From positions 310,001 through 374,000 of the forward strand of contig NZ_JAUSVO010000002.1 of NCBI RefSeq assembly GCF_030814715.1: a DNA stretch of 64,000 bases, read 5' to 3'. The DNA is from Kaistia dalseonensis. Lineage in GTDB: Bacteria > Pseudomonadota > Alphaproteobacteria > Rhizobiales > Kaistiaceae. A model generated the notes under the pieces. It did not search any database, was not told where the DNA came from, and saw nothing but the letters and a program-made list of their open reading frames with translations. Numbering within the stretch: position 1 is the first letter of the stretch; every line of letters begins with the position of its first letter. Made by a program: the position numbers and the translations under genes. This document shows positions 17,333 to 26,510 of this stretch, one piece after another.

Positions 17333-18052
17333 ATGTTCGTTCCGCTGCACGACCAGAACCCGCTTCGCTACATCCGCTTCCCCTGGGTGACGCGCAGTAT
17401 CGTTGTGCTCAACGTATTGATCTTCCTGCTCTATCAGGGCGGCGGCAATGCCGAGGCCGAGGCCCGCTCGGTGATGGCCTTCGGGCTCATCCCCTCGACG
17501 CTCGCCGGCATCCATGTCCGCACGCCCGGCATCTTCCATGCGCCGGAATATCTGACCTTCATCACGTCGAGCTTCCTGCACGGCGATGTCTGGCATCTCG
17601 CAGGCAACATGCTGTTCCTCTGGGTCTTCGGCGATAATGTCGAGGATGCGATGGGGCCGGTGCGGTTCCTGGTGTTCTACCTGCTCTGCGCGATCGGCGG
17701 TGGTCTTGCCCATGTCGCCGTTGCGTCGGGCTCGGACATGGCGTTGATCGGTGCGTCGGGCTCGGTTGCCGGCGTCATCGCCGCTTATCTGATCCTGCAT
17801 CCGCGCGTGAAGATCTGGATCCTGCTGCTCTTCCGCATTCCGCTCAGGCTGCGCACCGTCTGGGTGCTCGGCTTCTGGATCCTGTGGCAGGTCTACAGCT
17901 TCTTGTTCGGCCCCCCGGGCGAAATCTCCTGGGCGGCCCATCTCGGCGGCTTCCTGACCGGCGCAGTCTTGATCCTCGTCATGCGCCGGCGCGGCGTTCC
18001 CCTGCTCGCGCGCGACGAGCCGGCTCTGATCGCCGCTGAACCGGTGATTTGA
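17333..18052 (+). CDS. Rhomboid-family intramembrane serine protease
   Basis: A membrane protease of 239 residues with six or seven helices. Features: the His-rich start of the core SSFLHGDVWHLAGNMLFLWVFG (about residues 80-101), the nucleophile Ser in GASGSVAGVIAAY near residue 144, and the catalytic His in SWAAHLGGFLTG near residue 203. The loop-1 stretch (YLTFITSSFLHGD) is also typical. Rhomboids cleave substrate helices inside the membrane; the target here is unknown. It lies 36 bases after the adenosyltransferase gene, so one transcript is likely. Confidence 0.93.
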   Translation: MFVPLHDQNPLRYIRFPWVTRSIVVLNVLIFLLYQGGGNAEAEARSVMAFGLIPSTLAGIHVRTPGIFHAPEYLTFITSSFLHGDVWHLAGNMLFLWVFGDNVEDAMGPVRFLVFYLLCAIGGGLAHVAVASGSDMALIGASGSVAGVIAAYLILHPRVKIWILLLFRIPLRLRTVWVLGFWILWQVYSFLFGPPGEISWAAHLGGFLTGAVLILVMRRRGVPLLARDEPALIAAEPVI

Positions 18053-18077
18053 GCCGTTCCAAGCGGTCCTGCGCGCG

Positions 18078-18106
18078 TTGACTTGGCCGGATACCGCCGA
18101 TACGGT
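18078..18106 (+). promoter_or_regulatory. Possible promoter of the etfBA-hbd operon
   Basis: TTGACT (18078-18083), a 17-base spacer and TACGGT (18101-18106) lie in the 118-base gap ahead of etfB. The -35 box is near consensus; the -10 box is weak. Placement by eye only. Confidence 0.35.
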
Positions 18107-18170
18107 CCCGCGCCGAAAGCCGGCCAACTGGTCATGAGCCGGCGCGCCCGAACTGGGGACGATTGCCGAT

Positions 18171-18917
18171 ATGAAGATCCTTGTACCCGTGAAGCGGGTG
18201 GTCGACGCCAACGTGAAGATCCGGGTCAAGCCGGATGGGACCGGCATCGATTTCGCCAACGTCAAAATGGCCATGAACCCCTTCGACGAGATTTCCGTCG
18301 AAGAAGCGTTGCGCATCAAGGAAGCCGGCCTTGCAACCGAGGTCGTGGTTGTGTCGATCGGCCCGGACAAGGCGGCCGAAACGCTTCGGACCGGCCTCGC
18401 CATGGGTGCCGATCGCGGCATTCTCGTCAAGACCGACGCCCGCATCGAGCCGCTCGCGGTCGCGAAGCTGCTGAAGGCCGTCATCGCGGCGGAAGAGCCC
18501 GGCCTCGTCATTCTGGGCAAGCAGGCGATCGACGACGATTCGAACCAGACCGGCCAGATGCTGGCGGCACTGCTCGGCTGGCCGCAGGCGACCTTCGCCT
18601 CGAAGATCGTGCTCACCGATGGCGGCGCCACCGTCAGCCGCGAGATCGACGGCGGATCGGAGACGATCGCGCTCAAGCTTCCCGCGATCGTGACAACGGA
18701 TTTGCGCCTGAACGAGCCGCGCTACGCCTCGCTGCCCAACATCATGAAGGCCAAGAAGAAGCCGCTCGACGAGACGACGCCGGAAGCGCTCGGCGTCGAC
18801 GTCACGCCGCGTCTCACCGTCCTCGGTACCGTCGAGCCCGCAGGCCGCACCGGTGGCATCAAGGTCGCATCCGCCGCCGAACTCGTGGCGAAGCTGAAAG
18901 AAGCGGGAGCCATCTGA
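18171..18917 (+). CDS. etfB: Electron transfer flavoprotein beta subunit
   Basis: Beta subunit of ETF, 248 residues, which binds AMP and pairs with EtfA. It carries electrons from acyl-CoA and other dehydrogenases to ETF-ubiquinone oxidoreductase. The start [19 protein letters not shown], the [16 protein letters not shown] block and the [15 protein letters not shown] block (about residues 119-133) are all typical. The C-terminal arm ([20 protein letters not shown]) is present, so the protein is full length. The stop TGA is one base before the etfA start, so the subunits are coupled. Confidence 0.97.
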   Translation: MKILVPVKRVVDANVKIRVKPDGTGIDFANVKMAMNPFDEISVEEALRIKEAGLATEVVVVSIGPDKAAETLRTGLAMGADRGILVKTDARIEPLAVAKLLKAVIAAEEPGLVILGKQAIDDDSNQTGQMLAALLGWPQATFASKIVLTDGGATVSREIDGGSETIALKLPAIVTTDLRLNEPRYASLPNIMKAKKKPLDETTPEALGVDVTPRLTVLGTVEPAGRTGGIKVASAAELVAKLKEAGAI

Positions 18918-18918
18918 C

Positions 18919-19854
18919 ATGACCACGCTGATCATCGCTGAACATGACGATCACAGCCTCAACGAGGCGACCGCCAAGACCCTGACCGCGGCAAAGGCCC
19001 TCGGCGCGCCGGTCGACATACTGGTCGCCGGACTCCATTGCCGCGCAGTGGCCGAGCAGGCCGCGCAACTCGATGGCGTCGCCAAGGTGCTGCTCGCCGA
19101 CGACGAGGAATTGGCGCACCGCCGCGCCGAGCCAGTCGCGGCGCTGATCGTCTCGCTGGCCGACGGCTATGACGCGATCGTCGCGCCTGCGACGGCATCG
19201 GGCAAGAACGTGCTGCCGCGCGTCGCGGCGCTGCTCGACGTGATGCAGGTGTCCGAGATCACCAAGGTCATCTCGCCAACCGTGTTCGAGCGTCCGATTT
19301 ATGCAGGCAATGCGATCGAGACGGTCGAAAGCCACGATCCGAAGCGCGTGATCACGGTCCGCATCGCAGCCTTCCCTGCGACCGGAACGGGCGGCAATGC
19401 GCCGATCGAGACCGTCGGCGTGCCGACGGACACCGGCCTTTCCAGCTGGATCAGCGCGGATCTCTCGACCTCGGACCGCCCCGAACTCGCCGGGGCGCGC
19501 ATCGTGGTTTCCGGCGGCCGCGCCCTTGGTTCGGCGGAGAAATTCAACGAGGTCATCGCCCCTCTCGCCGACCAGCTGAAGGCTGCGATCGGCGCCTCGC
19601 GCGCGGCTGTCGACGCGGGTTATGCAGGCAATGATCTCCAGGTCGGCCAGACCGGCAAGGTCATCGCGCCGGACCTCTATGTCGCCGTTGGCATTTCCGG
19701 CGCGATCCAGCACCTCGCCGGCATGAAGGATTCGAAGATCATCGTCGCGATCAACAAGGATCCCGACGCGCCGATCTTCCAGGTTGCCGATTACGGCCTG
19801 GTCGACGATCTTTTCTCGGCCGTACCGGCTTTCATCGCCGCGCTGAAGGGCTAA
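18919..19854 (+). CDS. etfA: Electron transfer flavoprotein alpha subunit
   Basis: FAD-binding alpha subunit of ETF, 311 residues. The C-terminal domain II contains [27 protein letters not shown], the FAD-contacting [29 protein letters not shown] stretch (as short motifs QVGQTGK and GISGAIQH), and [16 protein letters not shown]. It follows etfB directly and precedes hbd, a common alphaproteobacterial order that links ETF to fatty-acid or polyhydroxybutyrate metabolism. Confidence 0.97.
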   Translation: MTTLIIAEHDDHSLNEATAKTLTAAKALGAPVDILVAGLHCRAVAEQAAQLDGVAKVLLADDEELAHRRAEPVAALIVSLADGYDAIVAPATASGKNVLPRVAALLDVMQVSEITKVISPTVFERPIYAGNAIETVESHDPKRVITVRIAAFPATGTGGNAPIETVGVPTDTGLSSWISADLSTSDRPELAGARIVVSGGRALGSAEKFNEVIAPLADQLKAAIGASRAAVDAGYAGNDLQVGQTGKVIAPDLYVAVGISGAIQHLAGMKDSKIIVAINKDPDAPIFQVADYGLVDDLFSAVPAFIAALKG

Positions 19855-19956
19855 GCTCGGCCTGCAGTGGTTGACATTCCGCACGGCCGTGCTCGATTGG
19901 CACGGCCGGCGTTCCGGCGCCAAGTGATGTCGAAAGAAGAGAGGCCCGTTTCGAGC

Positions 19957-20838
19957 ATGAGCAACGCGATTTCAACGATCGGCGTCATCGGCGCGGGCCA
20001 GATGGGCAACGGCATCGCCCATGTGAGCGCGCTGGCGGGCTATGACGTCTTTATCCACGACGTCGCCGAAGAGCGCGTGATCAAGGGTCTTGCGACCATT
20101 GACGGCACGTTGTCGCGCCAGGTTCACTCAGGCCGCATCACCGAGGATGACCGCAAGGCCGCCATGGCGCGCGTCAGGCCGGCAATAGCCGTCGACGCGC
20201 TCGGCGATTGCGATCTGGTCATCGAGGCCGCGACGGAGAACGAACAGGTCAAGCGCAAGATCTTCGCGTCGGTCTGTCCGGTGCTGCGGCCGGACGCGAT
20301 GCTGGCGACCAACACCTCCTCGATCTCGATCACGCGCCTCGCCTCGGCGAGCGACCGCCCGGAGCGGTTCATCGGCATTCACTTCATGAATCCCGTCCCG
20401 GTCATGCAGCTCGTCGAGCTGATCCGCGGCATTGCAACGGGCGACGAGACCTTCGAGGCCGCGAAAGCCTATGTCGCGAAGCTCGGCAAGACCGTCGCCG
20501 TCGCCGAGGACTTCCCGGGCTTCATGGTCAATCGCATCCTGCTGCCGATGATCAATGAGGCGATCTACGTGCTCTATGAGGGCGTCGGCTCGGTCGAGGC
20601 GATCGACACGGCGATGAGGCTTGGCGCCAACCATCCGATGGGGCCCCTGCAGCTCGCTGATTTCATCGGCCTCGACACCTGCCTCTCGATCATGCAGGTG
20701 CTTTATGAAGGGCTGGCCGATTCGAAATACCGCCCCTGCCCGCTTCTCGTGAAATATGTCGAAGCCGGCTGGCTCGGCCGCAAGACCAATCGCGGCTTCT
20801 ACGATTATCGCGGCGAGCACCCCGTCCCGACGCGATAA
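19957..20838 (+). CDS. hbd: 3-hydroxybutyryl-CoA dehydrogenase
   Basis: An NAD(P)-dependent enzyme of 293 residues that interconverts 3-hydroxybutyryl-CoA and acetoacetyl-CoA. It has the Rossmann motif [16 protein letters not shown] at the N terminus. The catalytic region [19 protein letters not shown] carries the active His (about residue 141). The C-terminal domain includes [34 protein letters not shown] and a final NRGFYDY. ATG 19957 is used; an in-frame ATG at 19927 would add ten residues, and neither has a close ribosome site. It is 102 bases downstream of etfA. Confidence 0.95.
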   Translation: MSNAISTIGVIGAGQMGNGIAHVSALAGYDVFIHDVAEERVIKGLATIDGTLSRQVHSGRITEDDRKAAMARVRPAIAVDALGDCDLVIEAATENEQVKRKIFASVCPVLRPDAMLATNTSSISITRLASASDRPERFIGIHFMNPVPVMQLVELIRGIATGDETFEAAKAYVAKLGKTVAVAEDFPGFMVNRILLPMINEAIYVLYEGVGSVEAIDTAMRLGANHPMGPLQLADFIGLDTCLSIMQVLYEGLADSKYRPCPLLVKYVEAGWLGRKTNRGFYDYRGEHPVPTR

Positions 20839-20848
20839 GGGCTATCTG

Positions 20849-21253
20849 GTGGCCGAGGAACAGGAACCGCCTCCTCGTGTAGCGCCACGACTGAAGTCGG
20901 CACCCAAGATCCGACAGATCTATTGGTGTGATTTTCCGCTCGATGCACACCTGCCTGAGTTCTGGAAACGGCGTCCTGTGGTCATCCTGTCCTACAGGGC
21001 CACTCTGTTTGGGTCCGTCACGGTCATTCCGTGTTCAACACAGGCGCAGCAGGATCCGCGCTTGGCATTTCCATTGCGGACAACCATAGACGGCCGCGCT
21101 GCTTGGGCGATTTGCGACAAGCCCACCACCGTGGCCGTCAGCCGATTGTTGCCTGACAAGAATGGCATCGTTCGGATGCCGGAGGACGAATTTCACGCGT
21201 TGTTGCGGATCGTGCTGGACTTGCTGCCCAAGCTGCCGCCGTCGTCGGAATGA
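20849..21253 (+). CDS. Orphan PemK/MazF-family toxin-like protein
   Basis: A 134-residue protein with the PemK/MazF fold. After a 20-residue tail comes RQIYWCDFPLD (the usual RGEIWWVDF), then FWKRRPVVILSYRATLFGSVTVIPCST, AWAICDKPTTVAVSRL (the usual CDQIRTVDKSRL), and a C-terminal helix. MazF proteins are RNA endonucleases or gyrase inhibitors. No antitoxin gene lies on either side: hbd ends 10 bases upstream, and a small RNA gene follows. The GTG start at 20849 is preferred because AAGGG lies about eight bases upstream; the frame is also open back into hbd. It may be a domesticated member. Confidence 0.8.
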   Translation: MAEEQEPPPRVAPRLKSAPKIRQIYWCDFPLDAHLPEFWKRRPVVILSYRATLFGSVTVIPCSTQAQQDPRLAFPLRTTIDGRAAWAICDKPTTVAVSRLLPDKNGIVRMPEDEFHALLRIVLDLLPKLPPSSE

Positions 21254-21277
21254 GAGCTTGAGCGCCGGCCGTATACA

Positions 21278-21306
21278 TTGAAAGAGATCGTATCATTGCG
21301 TATATT
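21278..21306 (+). promoter_or_regulatory. Promoter of the small RNA gene
   Basis: TTGAAA (21278-21283), a spacer of exactly 17 bases, and TATATT (21301-21306) form a strong housekeeping-sigma promoter. Transcription would start near 21313. It lies 25 bases after the MazF-like stop and points to the RNA and terminator that follow. Confidence 0.75.
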
Positions 21307-21312
21307 GATAAC

Positions 21313-21391
21313 ACATACGGCCCCGTAAGGGTGTCCGCTTCCCGCGAGGGAACTACAGACTAAGGGAGCCGCGTGGCTCCCTTAGTTTTTT
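21313..21391 (+). ncRNA. Small non-coding RNA with promoter and terminator (about 79 nt)
   Basis: No coding frame fits this stretch, yet it has a complete transcription unit: a near-consensus promoter at 21278-21306, a first hairpin TTCCC-GCGA-GGGAA (21339-21352) closed by a GNRA tetraloop, an ACTACAGA single strand, and a perfect 11-bp terminator stem with T6 (21360-21391). Size and architecture recall the suhB/MmgR (alpha-r8) small RNAs of Hyphomicrobiales, Hfq-bound regulators that in Sinorhizobium limit polyhydroxybutyrate storage. That assignment is from memory of their shape and needs a covariance-model search. It could also be an unnamed RNA. Its place downstream of hbd is suggestive. 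Confidence 0.7.
21360..21391. terminator. Strong intrinsic terminator of the small RNA
   Basis: CTAAGGGAGCC (21360-21370) pairs perfectly with GGCTCCCTTAG (21375-21385) around a four-base loop, followed by TTTTTT. It also lies at the 3' end of the convergent tlpA gene. Confidence 0.92.
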
Positions 21392-21394
21392 GTC

Positions 21395-22054
21395 TCACAC
21401 ACTCGTTCGCGCCGCAGCGATCAGCGCCTTGGCGTCCTCGGAATCCCATTCGGCCGGGCCCGACATCACGCCGAGCGCGCAGCCTTTCCGGTCGATCAGC
21501 ACGGTCGTCGGCAGGCCAACGGCCATGGCGCGACTCTTGAGGCCGGAGAAGATTCCCGTCGTCGGATCGCCGTAGAAATCCAGTGCCTTGACGCCGATCT
21601 CGTCCAGGAACTGCTTCGGCTTCGCGGGGTCCTGCGTGTCGATCGAGACGGCCACCACGGAAAAATCGTCGCCCGGCTTGCTCGCCTCGAGCCGATCGAG
21701 CGCAGGCATTTCCTTGCGGCACGGCGCGCACCATGTCGCCCAGAGGTTCAGCAGCACGGTCTTGCCGGCGAAATCGCCGATTGTCGCCTTGGAGCCATCG
21801 GCCTTCTGGAAGCTCAATCCATGCAGCGAGACGGGTTCGGTCGCGACCTGGAAGGCCGCCACGTCGCCCTTGGCGAGCGGCGCCAGCAGGCCCGCAGCCT
21901 TGACCGCAGGCGCGCAATCGGCAGAGGCTTGATCACCGCCGTTGCCATCCAAGGCCCCGCTCACGTATACCGCCGCCAAACCTGCGGCGATCCCCGCGAT
22001 CGCCGCCACACCGATCACCATTCGCAGACGCGTCTTGCCGCGCGTTTCGTCCAT
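21395..22054 (-). CDS. tlpA: TlpA-family membrane-anchored thiol:disulfide oxidoreductase
   Basis: A 219-residue thioredoxin-fold protein. An N-terminal helix (about 12-34) anchors it in the inner membrane with the catalytic domain in the periplasm. The active site is LWATWCAPCRKEMP, with Cys at about residues 109 and 112. The extra Cys near residue 47 is common in TlpA. In Bradyrhizobium TlpA reduces ScoI and CoxB for cytochrome oxidase copper-site assembly. It diverges from argH, a pairing frequent in the order. Confidence 0.93.
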   Translation of the reverse strand: MDETRGKTRLRMVIGVAAIAGIAAGLAAVYVSGALDGNGGDQASADCAPAVKAAGLLAPLAKGDVAAFQVATEPVSLHGLSFQKADGSKATIGDFAGKTVLLNLWATWCAPCRKEMPALDRLEASKPGDDFSVVAVSIDTQDPAKPKQFLDEIGVKALDFYGDPTTGIFSGLKSRAMAVGLPTTVLIDRKGCALGVMSGPAEWDSEDAKALIAAARTSV

Positions 22055-22082
22055 CTAGTTCCGACCTCCGAAGAGAGTGTTC

Positions 22083-23477
22083 ATGAGCAATTCGATGTGG
22101 GGCGGCCGCTTCTCCGAAGGCCCGGCCGCGATCATGGAAGAGATCAACGCGTCGATCGACTTCGACAAGAAGCTCTACCGCCAGGACATCGCCGGATCAC
22201 AGGCGCATGCCCGGATGCTCGCCCGCCAGGGCATTATCGGCGCGGACGATGCCGAAAAGATCGTAGCGGGTCTAGACACGATCCTGCGAGAAATCGAAGC
22301 GGGCACGTTCACATTCTCGCGGGCGCTGGAAGATATCCATCTCAATATCGAATCGCGCCTCAAGGAGCTGATCGGCGAGCCCGCAGGCCGCCTGCATACG
22401 GCGCGCTCGCGCAACGACCAGGTCGCGACCGACTTCAAGCTTTGGGTCCGCGACACGATCGATGCTGTCGACGCAGCGCTGCGCGAGCTTCAGATCGCGC
22501 TCGCCGACAAGGCGTTTCTCCATGCCGGCCAGGTCATGCCGGGCTTCACCCATCTGCAGAGCGCGCAGCCGGTCACCTTCGGCCATCATCTCCTCGCCTA
22601 TGTCGAAATGATCGGGCGCGATCGCGGCCGTTTCCAGGATGCGCGCAGGCGCTTGAATGAGAATCCGCTCGGCGCCGCGGCGCTCGCCGGCACGAGCTTT
22701 CCAATCGACCGTTTCGACACCGCCAAGGCGCTCGGCTTCGACCGTCCGACGGCCAATTCGCTCGACAGCGTCTCCGACCGCGATTTCGTCATCGAGGCGC
22801 TGGCCGCTGCGAGCCTTTGTGCGATCCACCTGTCGCGCTTCGCCGAGGAGATCGTGATCTGGTCTTCGGCGCAATTCCGCTTCATCAAGCTTTCCGACAA
22901 GTTCACGACCGGCTCGTCGATCATGCCGCAGAAGCGCAATCCCGACGCGGCCGAACTGGTGCGCGCCAAGACGGGGCGCATCATCGGCGCGCAGACCGCG
23001 CTGCAGATCGTCATGAAGGGTCTTCCGCTCGCCTATCAGAAGGATATGCAGGAAGACAAGGAACAGGCCTTCGACGCCTTCGAGAGCCTGGAACTCGCCA
23101 TCGCGGCCGCGACCGGCATGGTGCTCGACATGGAGCCCGAGGCGGCGAACCTCAAGAAGGCGGCTGGCTCCGGCTTTGCGACGGCGACCGATCTCGCCGA
23201 CTGGCTGGTGCGCGCGCTCAATATGCCGTTCCGCGAAGCCCATCACGTGACGGGACGCATCGTTGCGATCGCGTCGGAGCGCGATATCGAGCTGACCAAG
23301 GTGCCGCTTGCCGACATGCAGGCCGTGCACCCCGCGATCACCGATGCCGTCTATTCGGTGCTGACCGTCGACAAATCGGTCCGCAGCCGTACGAGCTATG
23401 GCGGGACTTCGCCGAAGAATGTGCGGTCGCAGGCCAAGCGCTGGCAGAACGCGCTGGCGCGCGAGAAGCGCCGCTGA
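22083..23477 (+). CDS. argH: Argininosuccinate lyase
   Basis: Last enzyme of arginine synthesis, 464 residues, splitting argininosuccinate into arginine and fumarate. Motifs: SNSMWGGRF at the start, [23 protein letters not shown], the [16 protein letters not shown] block with the catalytic His, SSDRDF-like [12 protein letters not shown], and the superfamily signature [12 protein letters not shown]. The length is normal. ATG 22083 follows GAAGAGAG; a GTG two codons earlier is also possible. It is followed by the lipoprotein gene lptM and by lysA. Confidence 0.97.
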   Translation: MSNSMWGGRFSEGPAAIMEEINASIDFDKKLYRQDIAGSQAHARMLARQGIIGADDAEKIVAGLDTILREIEAGTFTFSRALEDIHLNIESRLKELIGEPAGRLHTARSRNDQVATDFKLWVRDTIDAVDAALRELQIALADKAFLHAGQVMPGFTHLQSAQPVTFGHHLLAYVEMIGRDRGRFQDARRRLNENPLGAAALAGTSFPIDRFDTAKALGFDRPTANSLDSVSDRDFVIEALAAASLCAIHLSRFAEEIVIWSSAQFRFIKLSDKFTTGSSIMPQKRNPDAAELVRAKTGRIIGAQTALQIVMKGLPLAYQKDMQEDKEQAFDAFESLELAIAAATGMVLDMEPEAANLKKAAGSGFATATDLADWLVRALNMPFREAHHVTGRIVAIASERDIELTKVPLADMQAVHPAITDAVYSVLTVDKSVRSRTSYGGTSPKNVRSQAKRWQNALAREKRR

Positions 23478-23552
23478 GCCAACTTCGGCAATGACGCGGC
23501 GGCGCGATCGGATAAGATGCGCCGCCATCTGGAAATTCCTGGAGACGTCGCC

Positions 23553-23750
23553 TTGGCCGCCTCGACCCGTATCGTTCTTTTCCTCGCCGCCCTGACCCTC
23601 GCCGGCTGTGGCGTCAAGGGGCCGCTGGAGCCGCCGCCGAGCGGCGCTCAGGCAACCAGTGCGGCCGAAGCGCAGAAGCGCGGCGAGAAGGTCGACACTT
23701 CGGTCCCGCTGCGCCCGGACCGAAAACTCTGGATCGACAAGCTGATCTGA
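23553..23750 (+). CDS. lptM: LptM-like small lipoprotein
   Basis: About 65 residues. A signal peptide ends in the lipobox LAGC, followed directly by GVKGPLEPP, the conserved motif of the small lipoprotein (YifL/LptM) that in E. coli helps mature the LptDE lipopolysaccharide translocon. The TTG at 23553 is chosen because GGAGA sits eight bases before it and the signal peptide then has normal length. An ATG at 23517 would add 12 residues. The gene lies between argH and lysA, its usual place in proteobacteria. Confidence 0.88.
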   Translation: MAASTRIVLFLAALTLAGCGVKGPLEPPPSGAQATSAAEAQKRGEKVDTSVPLRPDRKLWIDKLI

Positions 23751-23824
23751 TCGCGGACGGGCCGAGGCCCAGCCGCTCCCGACACCACGAATGAAAGCGG
23801 CGGCGTGCCGGTCGCCGATCCACC

Positions 23825-25093
23825 ATGAATCATTTCGAATATCGCGACGGCGTCCTCCATGCCGAGGGCGTGCCCGTCCCCGAGATCGCAGCCGCCGTCG
23901 GCACCCCGTTCTATTGCTATTCGACCGCGACGCTGACGCGCCATTTTCGTGTCTTCCGCGAGGCGTTGACCGGGCTCGACACGCTGGTCTGCTACGCCAT
24001 GAAGGCGAATTCGAACCAGGCCGTTCTGCGTACGCTCATCAATGAGGGCGCGGGCATGGACGTGGTCTCCGAGGGCGAGTTGCGCCGCGCGCTCGCCGCC
24101 GGCTGCCCGCCGGAGAAGATCGTGTTTTCGGGCGTCGCCAAGACGGCGCGCGAGATCGCCTTCGCGCTCGACACCGGCATCAACTGCTTCAACGTCGAAT
24201 CGGAGCCGGAGCTCGTCCAGATTTCCGAGGTCGCGGCCTCGAAGGGGCTGCACGCTCCGGTCTCGATCCGGATCAATCCCGACGTCGACGCGAAGACCCA
24301 CGCCAAGATCACCACGGGCAAGGCCGAGAACAAGTTCGGCATCCCCTATGAGCGCGCACGGGCGGTCTATGCCCACGCCGCCGCGCTGCCCGGCATTCGC
24401 ATCATCGGCGTCGACATGCACATCGGCAGCCAGATCACCGATCTGGAGCCGTTCGACACGGCCTATGGGCTGCTCGCCGACCTCGTCCGCGAGTTGCGCG
24501 AAGACGGCCACACGATCGAGCATGTCGATGGCGGTGGCGGCCTCGGCATACCGTACCGCCTCGACGATCCGGCACCGCCGGACCCGATGGCCTTCGCGGC
24601 CATCGTCAGGAAGCGGCTCGGCAATCTGGGCGCCAAGATCCTGTTCGAACCGGGCCGTCTGATCGTCGGCAATGCCGGCATCCTCGTCGCCGAGGTCGTG
24701 TATGTGAAGGAAGGCGCGGCGAAGAACTTCGTCATCGTCGATGCCGGGATGAACGATCTCATCCGCCCGACTCTCTACGAGGCGCATCACGATATTCGCC
24801 CCGTGCGCTTGCCCGGCATCGCGACGCCGACCATGAAGGCGGACATTGTCGGCGGCATCTGCGAGACCGGCGACTATCTCGGGCTCGATCGCACGATCGC
24901 GGCGGTCAACCCGGGAGACCTCATGGCGGTGATGACGGCGGGCGCCTATGGCGCGGTGCAGAGTTCGACCTACAACACCCATCCGCTCGCTGCCGAGGTT
25001 CTCGTCGATGGCGACCGCTTCGCCGTGATCCGCCCGCGCCAGACCTATGAGGAACTGATCGGCATGGACCGCCTGCCGCCCTGGCTGCCTTAG
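23825..25093 (+). CDS. lysA: Diaminopimelate decarboxylase
   Basis: A PLP enzyme of 422 residues that makes lysine from meso-diaminopimelate. The PLP lysine lies in CYAMKANSN near residue 59. The glycine-rich phosphate site is in [12 protein letters not shown], the EPGR block reads [12 protein letters not shown], and CETGDYLG carries the catalytic Cys donated across the dimer. The [11 protein letters not shown] block near the end is normal. It forms a run with argH and lptM on the plus strand. Confidence 0.97.
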   Translation: MNHFEYRDGVLHAEGVPVPEIAAAVGTPFYCYSTATLTRHFRVFREALTGLDTLVCYAMKANSNQAVLRTLINEGAGMDVVSEGELRRALAAGCPPEKIVFSGVAKTAREIAFALDTGINCFNVESEPELVQISEVAASKGLHAPVSIRINPDVDAKTHAKITTGKAENKFGIPYERARAVYAHAAALPGIRIIGVDMHIGSQITDLEPFDTAYGLLADLVRELREDGHTIEHVDGGGGLGIPYRLDDPAPPDPMAFAAIVRKRLGNLGAKILFEPGRLIVGNAGILVAEVVYVKEGAAKNFVIVDAGMNDLIRPTLYEAHHDIRPVRLPGIATPTMKADIVGGICETGDYLGLDRTIAAVNPGDLMAVMTAGAYGAVQSSTYNTHPLAAEVLVDGDRFAVIRPRQTYEELIGMDRLPPWLP

Positions 25094-25178
25094 CGAACGT
25101 CGTTTGGTGGCGCGACCCGCGGTCGATCCTGGGGCAACGCGCATTGCCAAGGCGCCGCACAGGGCCGATATAGGCTGG

Positions 25179-25508
25179 ATGACGAACGCCGACACGTTCA
25201 TTTCATCCTCGAATGCCGCAACGGGAGAGCGCCTGCGCCTCAGCGATCGGCAGTTCACGCTCATCTCCAAGGCGCTGGCTGAGCCCCGGCGCTATCAGAT
25301 CCTGAAGGAAATCGGCGCCGCTGGTGCACCGGTTGCCTGCAGCTGCGTTGTCCAGAGCCAGAAGGTGAGTGCGGCGACGATGTCGCATCACATGAAAGAG
25401 CTGGAGAATGCGGGCCTGATCGAGATCGTGCGCGAGGGCAAGTTCGCGAGCCTCGTGCTGAAGCGTGGCGTTCTCGACGCCTATCTGCGCCAGCTTTCGG
25501 AAATCTGA
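25179..25508 (+). CDS. ArsR-family transcriptional regulator
   Basis: A winged-helix protein of 109 residues. The fold runs through [21 protein letters not shown], the recognition helix in [25 protein letters not shown], and a wing ending in [16 protein letters not shown] pair sits in the helix before the recognition helix, but the classic CxC metal-site spacing (ELCVCDL) is not clearly kept, so the signal is unknown. ATG 25179 is chosen because the frame upstream lacks conserved content. The SDR gene follows 94 bases on, with a multi-half-site palindrome between, so this protein probably controls that gene. Confidence 0.88.
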   Translation: MTNADTFISSSNAATGERLRLSDRQFTLISKALAEPRRYQILKEIGAAGAPVACSCVVQSQKVSAATMSHHMKELENAGLIEIVREGKFASLVLKRGVLDAYLRQLSEI

Positions 25509-25546
25509 AAAGAAGTAGCTCTCCGACACACCTGTCGCACTTGTAA

Positions 25547-25576
25547 TGATTAGATGATTATCTAATTGTCTAATCA
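25547..25576 (+). promoter_or_regulatory. ArsR-type operator overlapping the SDR promoter
   Basis: Three half-sites with core ATTAGA are packed here. ATTAGAT (25549-25555) and ATCTAAT (25560-25566) form a perfect inverted repeat with a four-base gap. TGATTAGA (25547-25554) and TCTAATCA (25569-25576) form a second perfect 8-base inverted repeat that shares the left arm. The site is AT-rich in GC-rich surroundings and covers the spacer and -10 region of a possible promoter (TTGTAA 25541-25546, TAATTG 25563-25568). Confidence 0.75.
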
Positions 25577-25602
25577 ACTCGAACCCAACAGGAGTGGATG
25601 AG

Positions 25603-26352
25603 TTGAGCAAACTGACAGGCAAGGTTGCGGTCGTGACGGGCGCATCGAAGGGCATCGGGGCGGGCATCGCCAAGGAACTGGCGGCCGCCGGCGCTTCGGT
25701 CGTGGTGAACTACGCCTCCAGCCGCGAAGGTGCCGATCGCGTCGTCGCGGATATCGAGAGCAAGGGTGGCAAGGCCGTCGCCGTCCAGGGTGACATCTCG
25801 AAGGCAGCCGACGTGAAGCGGCTTTTCGACGAAGCGAAGACGGCCTATGGCGCGGTGGACATTCTGGTGAACAATGCCGGTGTCTACCAGTTCGGGGCGC
25901 TCGAGGCCGTCACGGAAGACGAGTTCCACCGGCAATTCAACACCAATGTGCTCGGCTTGCTGCTGACGACACAGGAAGGTGTGAAGCACTTCAACGCCGA
26001 TGGTGGCAGCGTCATCAATATCGGCTCGACCATCAGCCAACTCCCCATGCCGAATACCGCCATCTATACGGCGACCAAGGCTTCCGTCGACGCGATTACG
26101 CATGTGCTGTCGAAGGAACTCGCCGGCCGGAACATCCGCGTGAACTCGATCAATCCGGGCGGCGTCGAGACCGAAGGCACGCATGCGGCCGGCATAGTCG
26201 GCAGCGACATGGAAAAGCAGCTGGTCGCGCAGACTCCGCTCGGACGTATAGGTCAGCCGGCCGATATCGGCACGATCGCGGTCTTCCTCGCCTCGTCCGA
26301 TTCCGCCTGGCTCACGGGTGAGCTCCTGCTCGCCTCCGGCGGCATGCGCTAA
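25603..26352 (+). CDS. SDR-family oxidoreductase (glucose/3-oxoacyl reductase type)
   Basis: A classical SDR of 249 residues. It has [12 protein letters not shown] at the cofactor site, NNAGVYQFG, a catalytic Ser in NIGSTISQ, and the [12 protein letters not shown] block with Tyr and Lys near residues 153-157. A C-terminal [14 protein letters not shown] follows. The start is taken as TTG 25603 ([13 protein letters not shown]), eight bases after GGAG; a GTG nine bases upstream overlaps that ribosome site. It is probably repressed by the ArsR-type protein encoded upstream. The substrate is unknown. Confidence 0.9.
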   Translation: MSKLTGKVAVVTGASKGIGAGIAKELAAAGASVVVNYASSREGADRVVADIESKGGKAVAVQGDISKAADVKRLFDEAKTAYGAVDILVNNAGVYQFGALEAVTEDEFHRQFNTNVLGLLLTTQEGVKHFNADGGSVINIGSTISQLPMPNTAIYTATKASVDAITHVLSKELAGRNIRVNSINPGGVETEGTHAAGIVGSDMEKQLVAQTPLGRIGQPADIGTIAVFLASSDSAWLTGELLLASGGMR

Positions 26353-26383
26353 CATAAGAAGCGGCGCCGACACGGCGTCGAAT

Positions 26384-26415
26384 GGCGTTCCGCCCGGACA
26401 TCCGGACGGAACGCA
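26384..26415 (+). repeat. Hairpin after the SDR gene
   Basis: GCGTTCCG (26385-26392) pairs with CGGAACGC (26407-26414). An inner CCGGA/TCCGG stem continues after a one-base mismatch. Only a weak ATTTG follows, so it may be a poor terminator or a message-end structure. Confidence 0.5.
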
Positions 26416-26510
26416 TTTGAAATCGACGTCTTGCCTTTAGGGTCGCGCTGCACCAGCTCTCTTGCTAGAGTGCTTGTCGTGGCGGGCGCGGAGGACGAGA
26501 CGGAGCGGTG

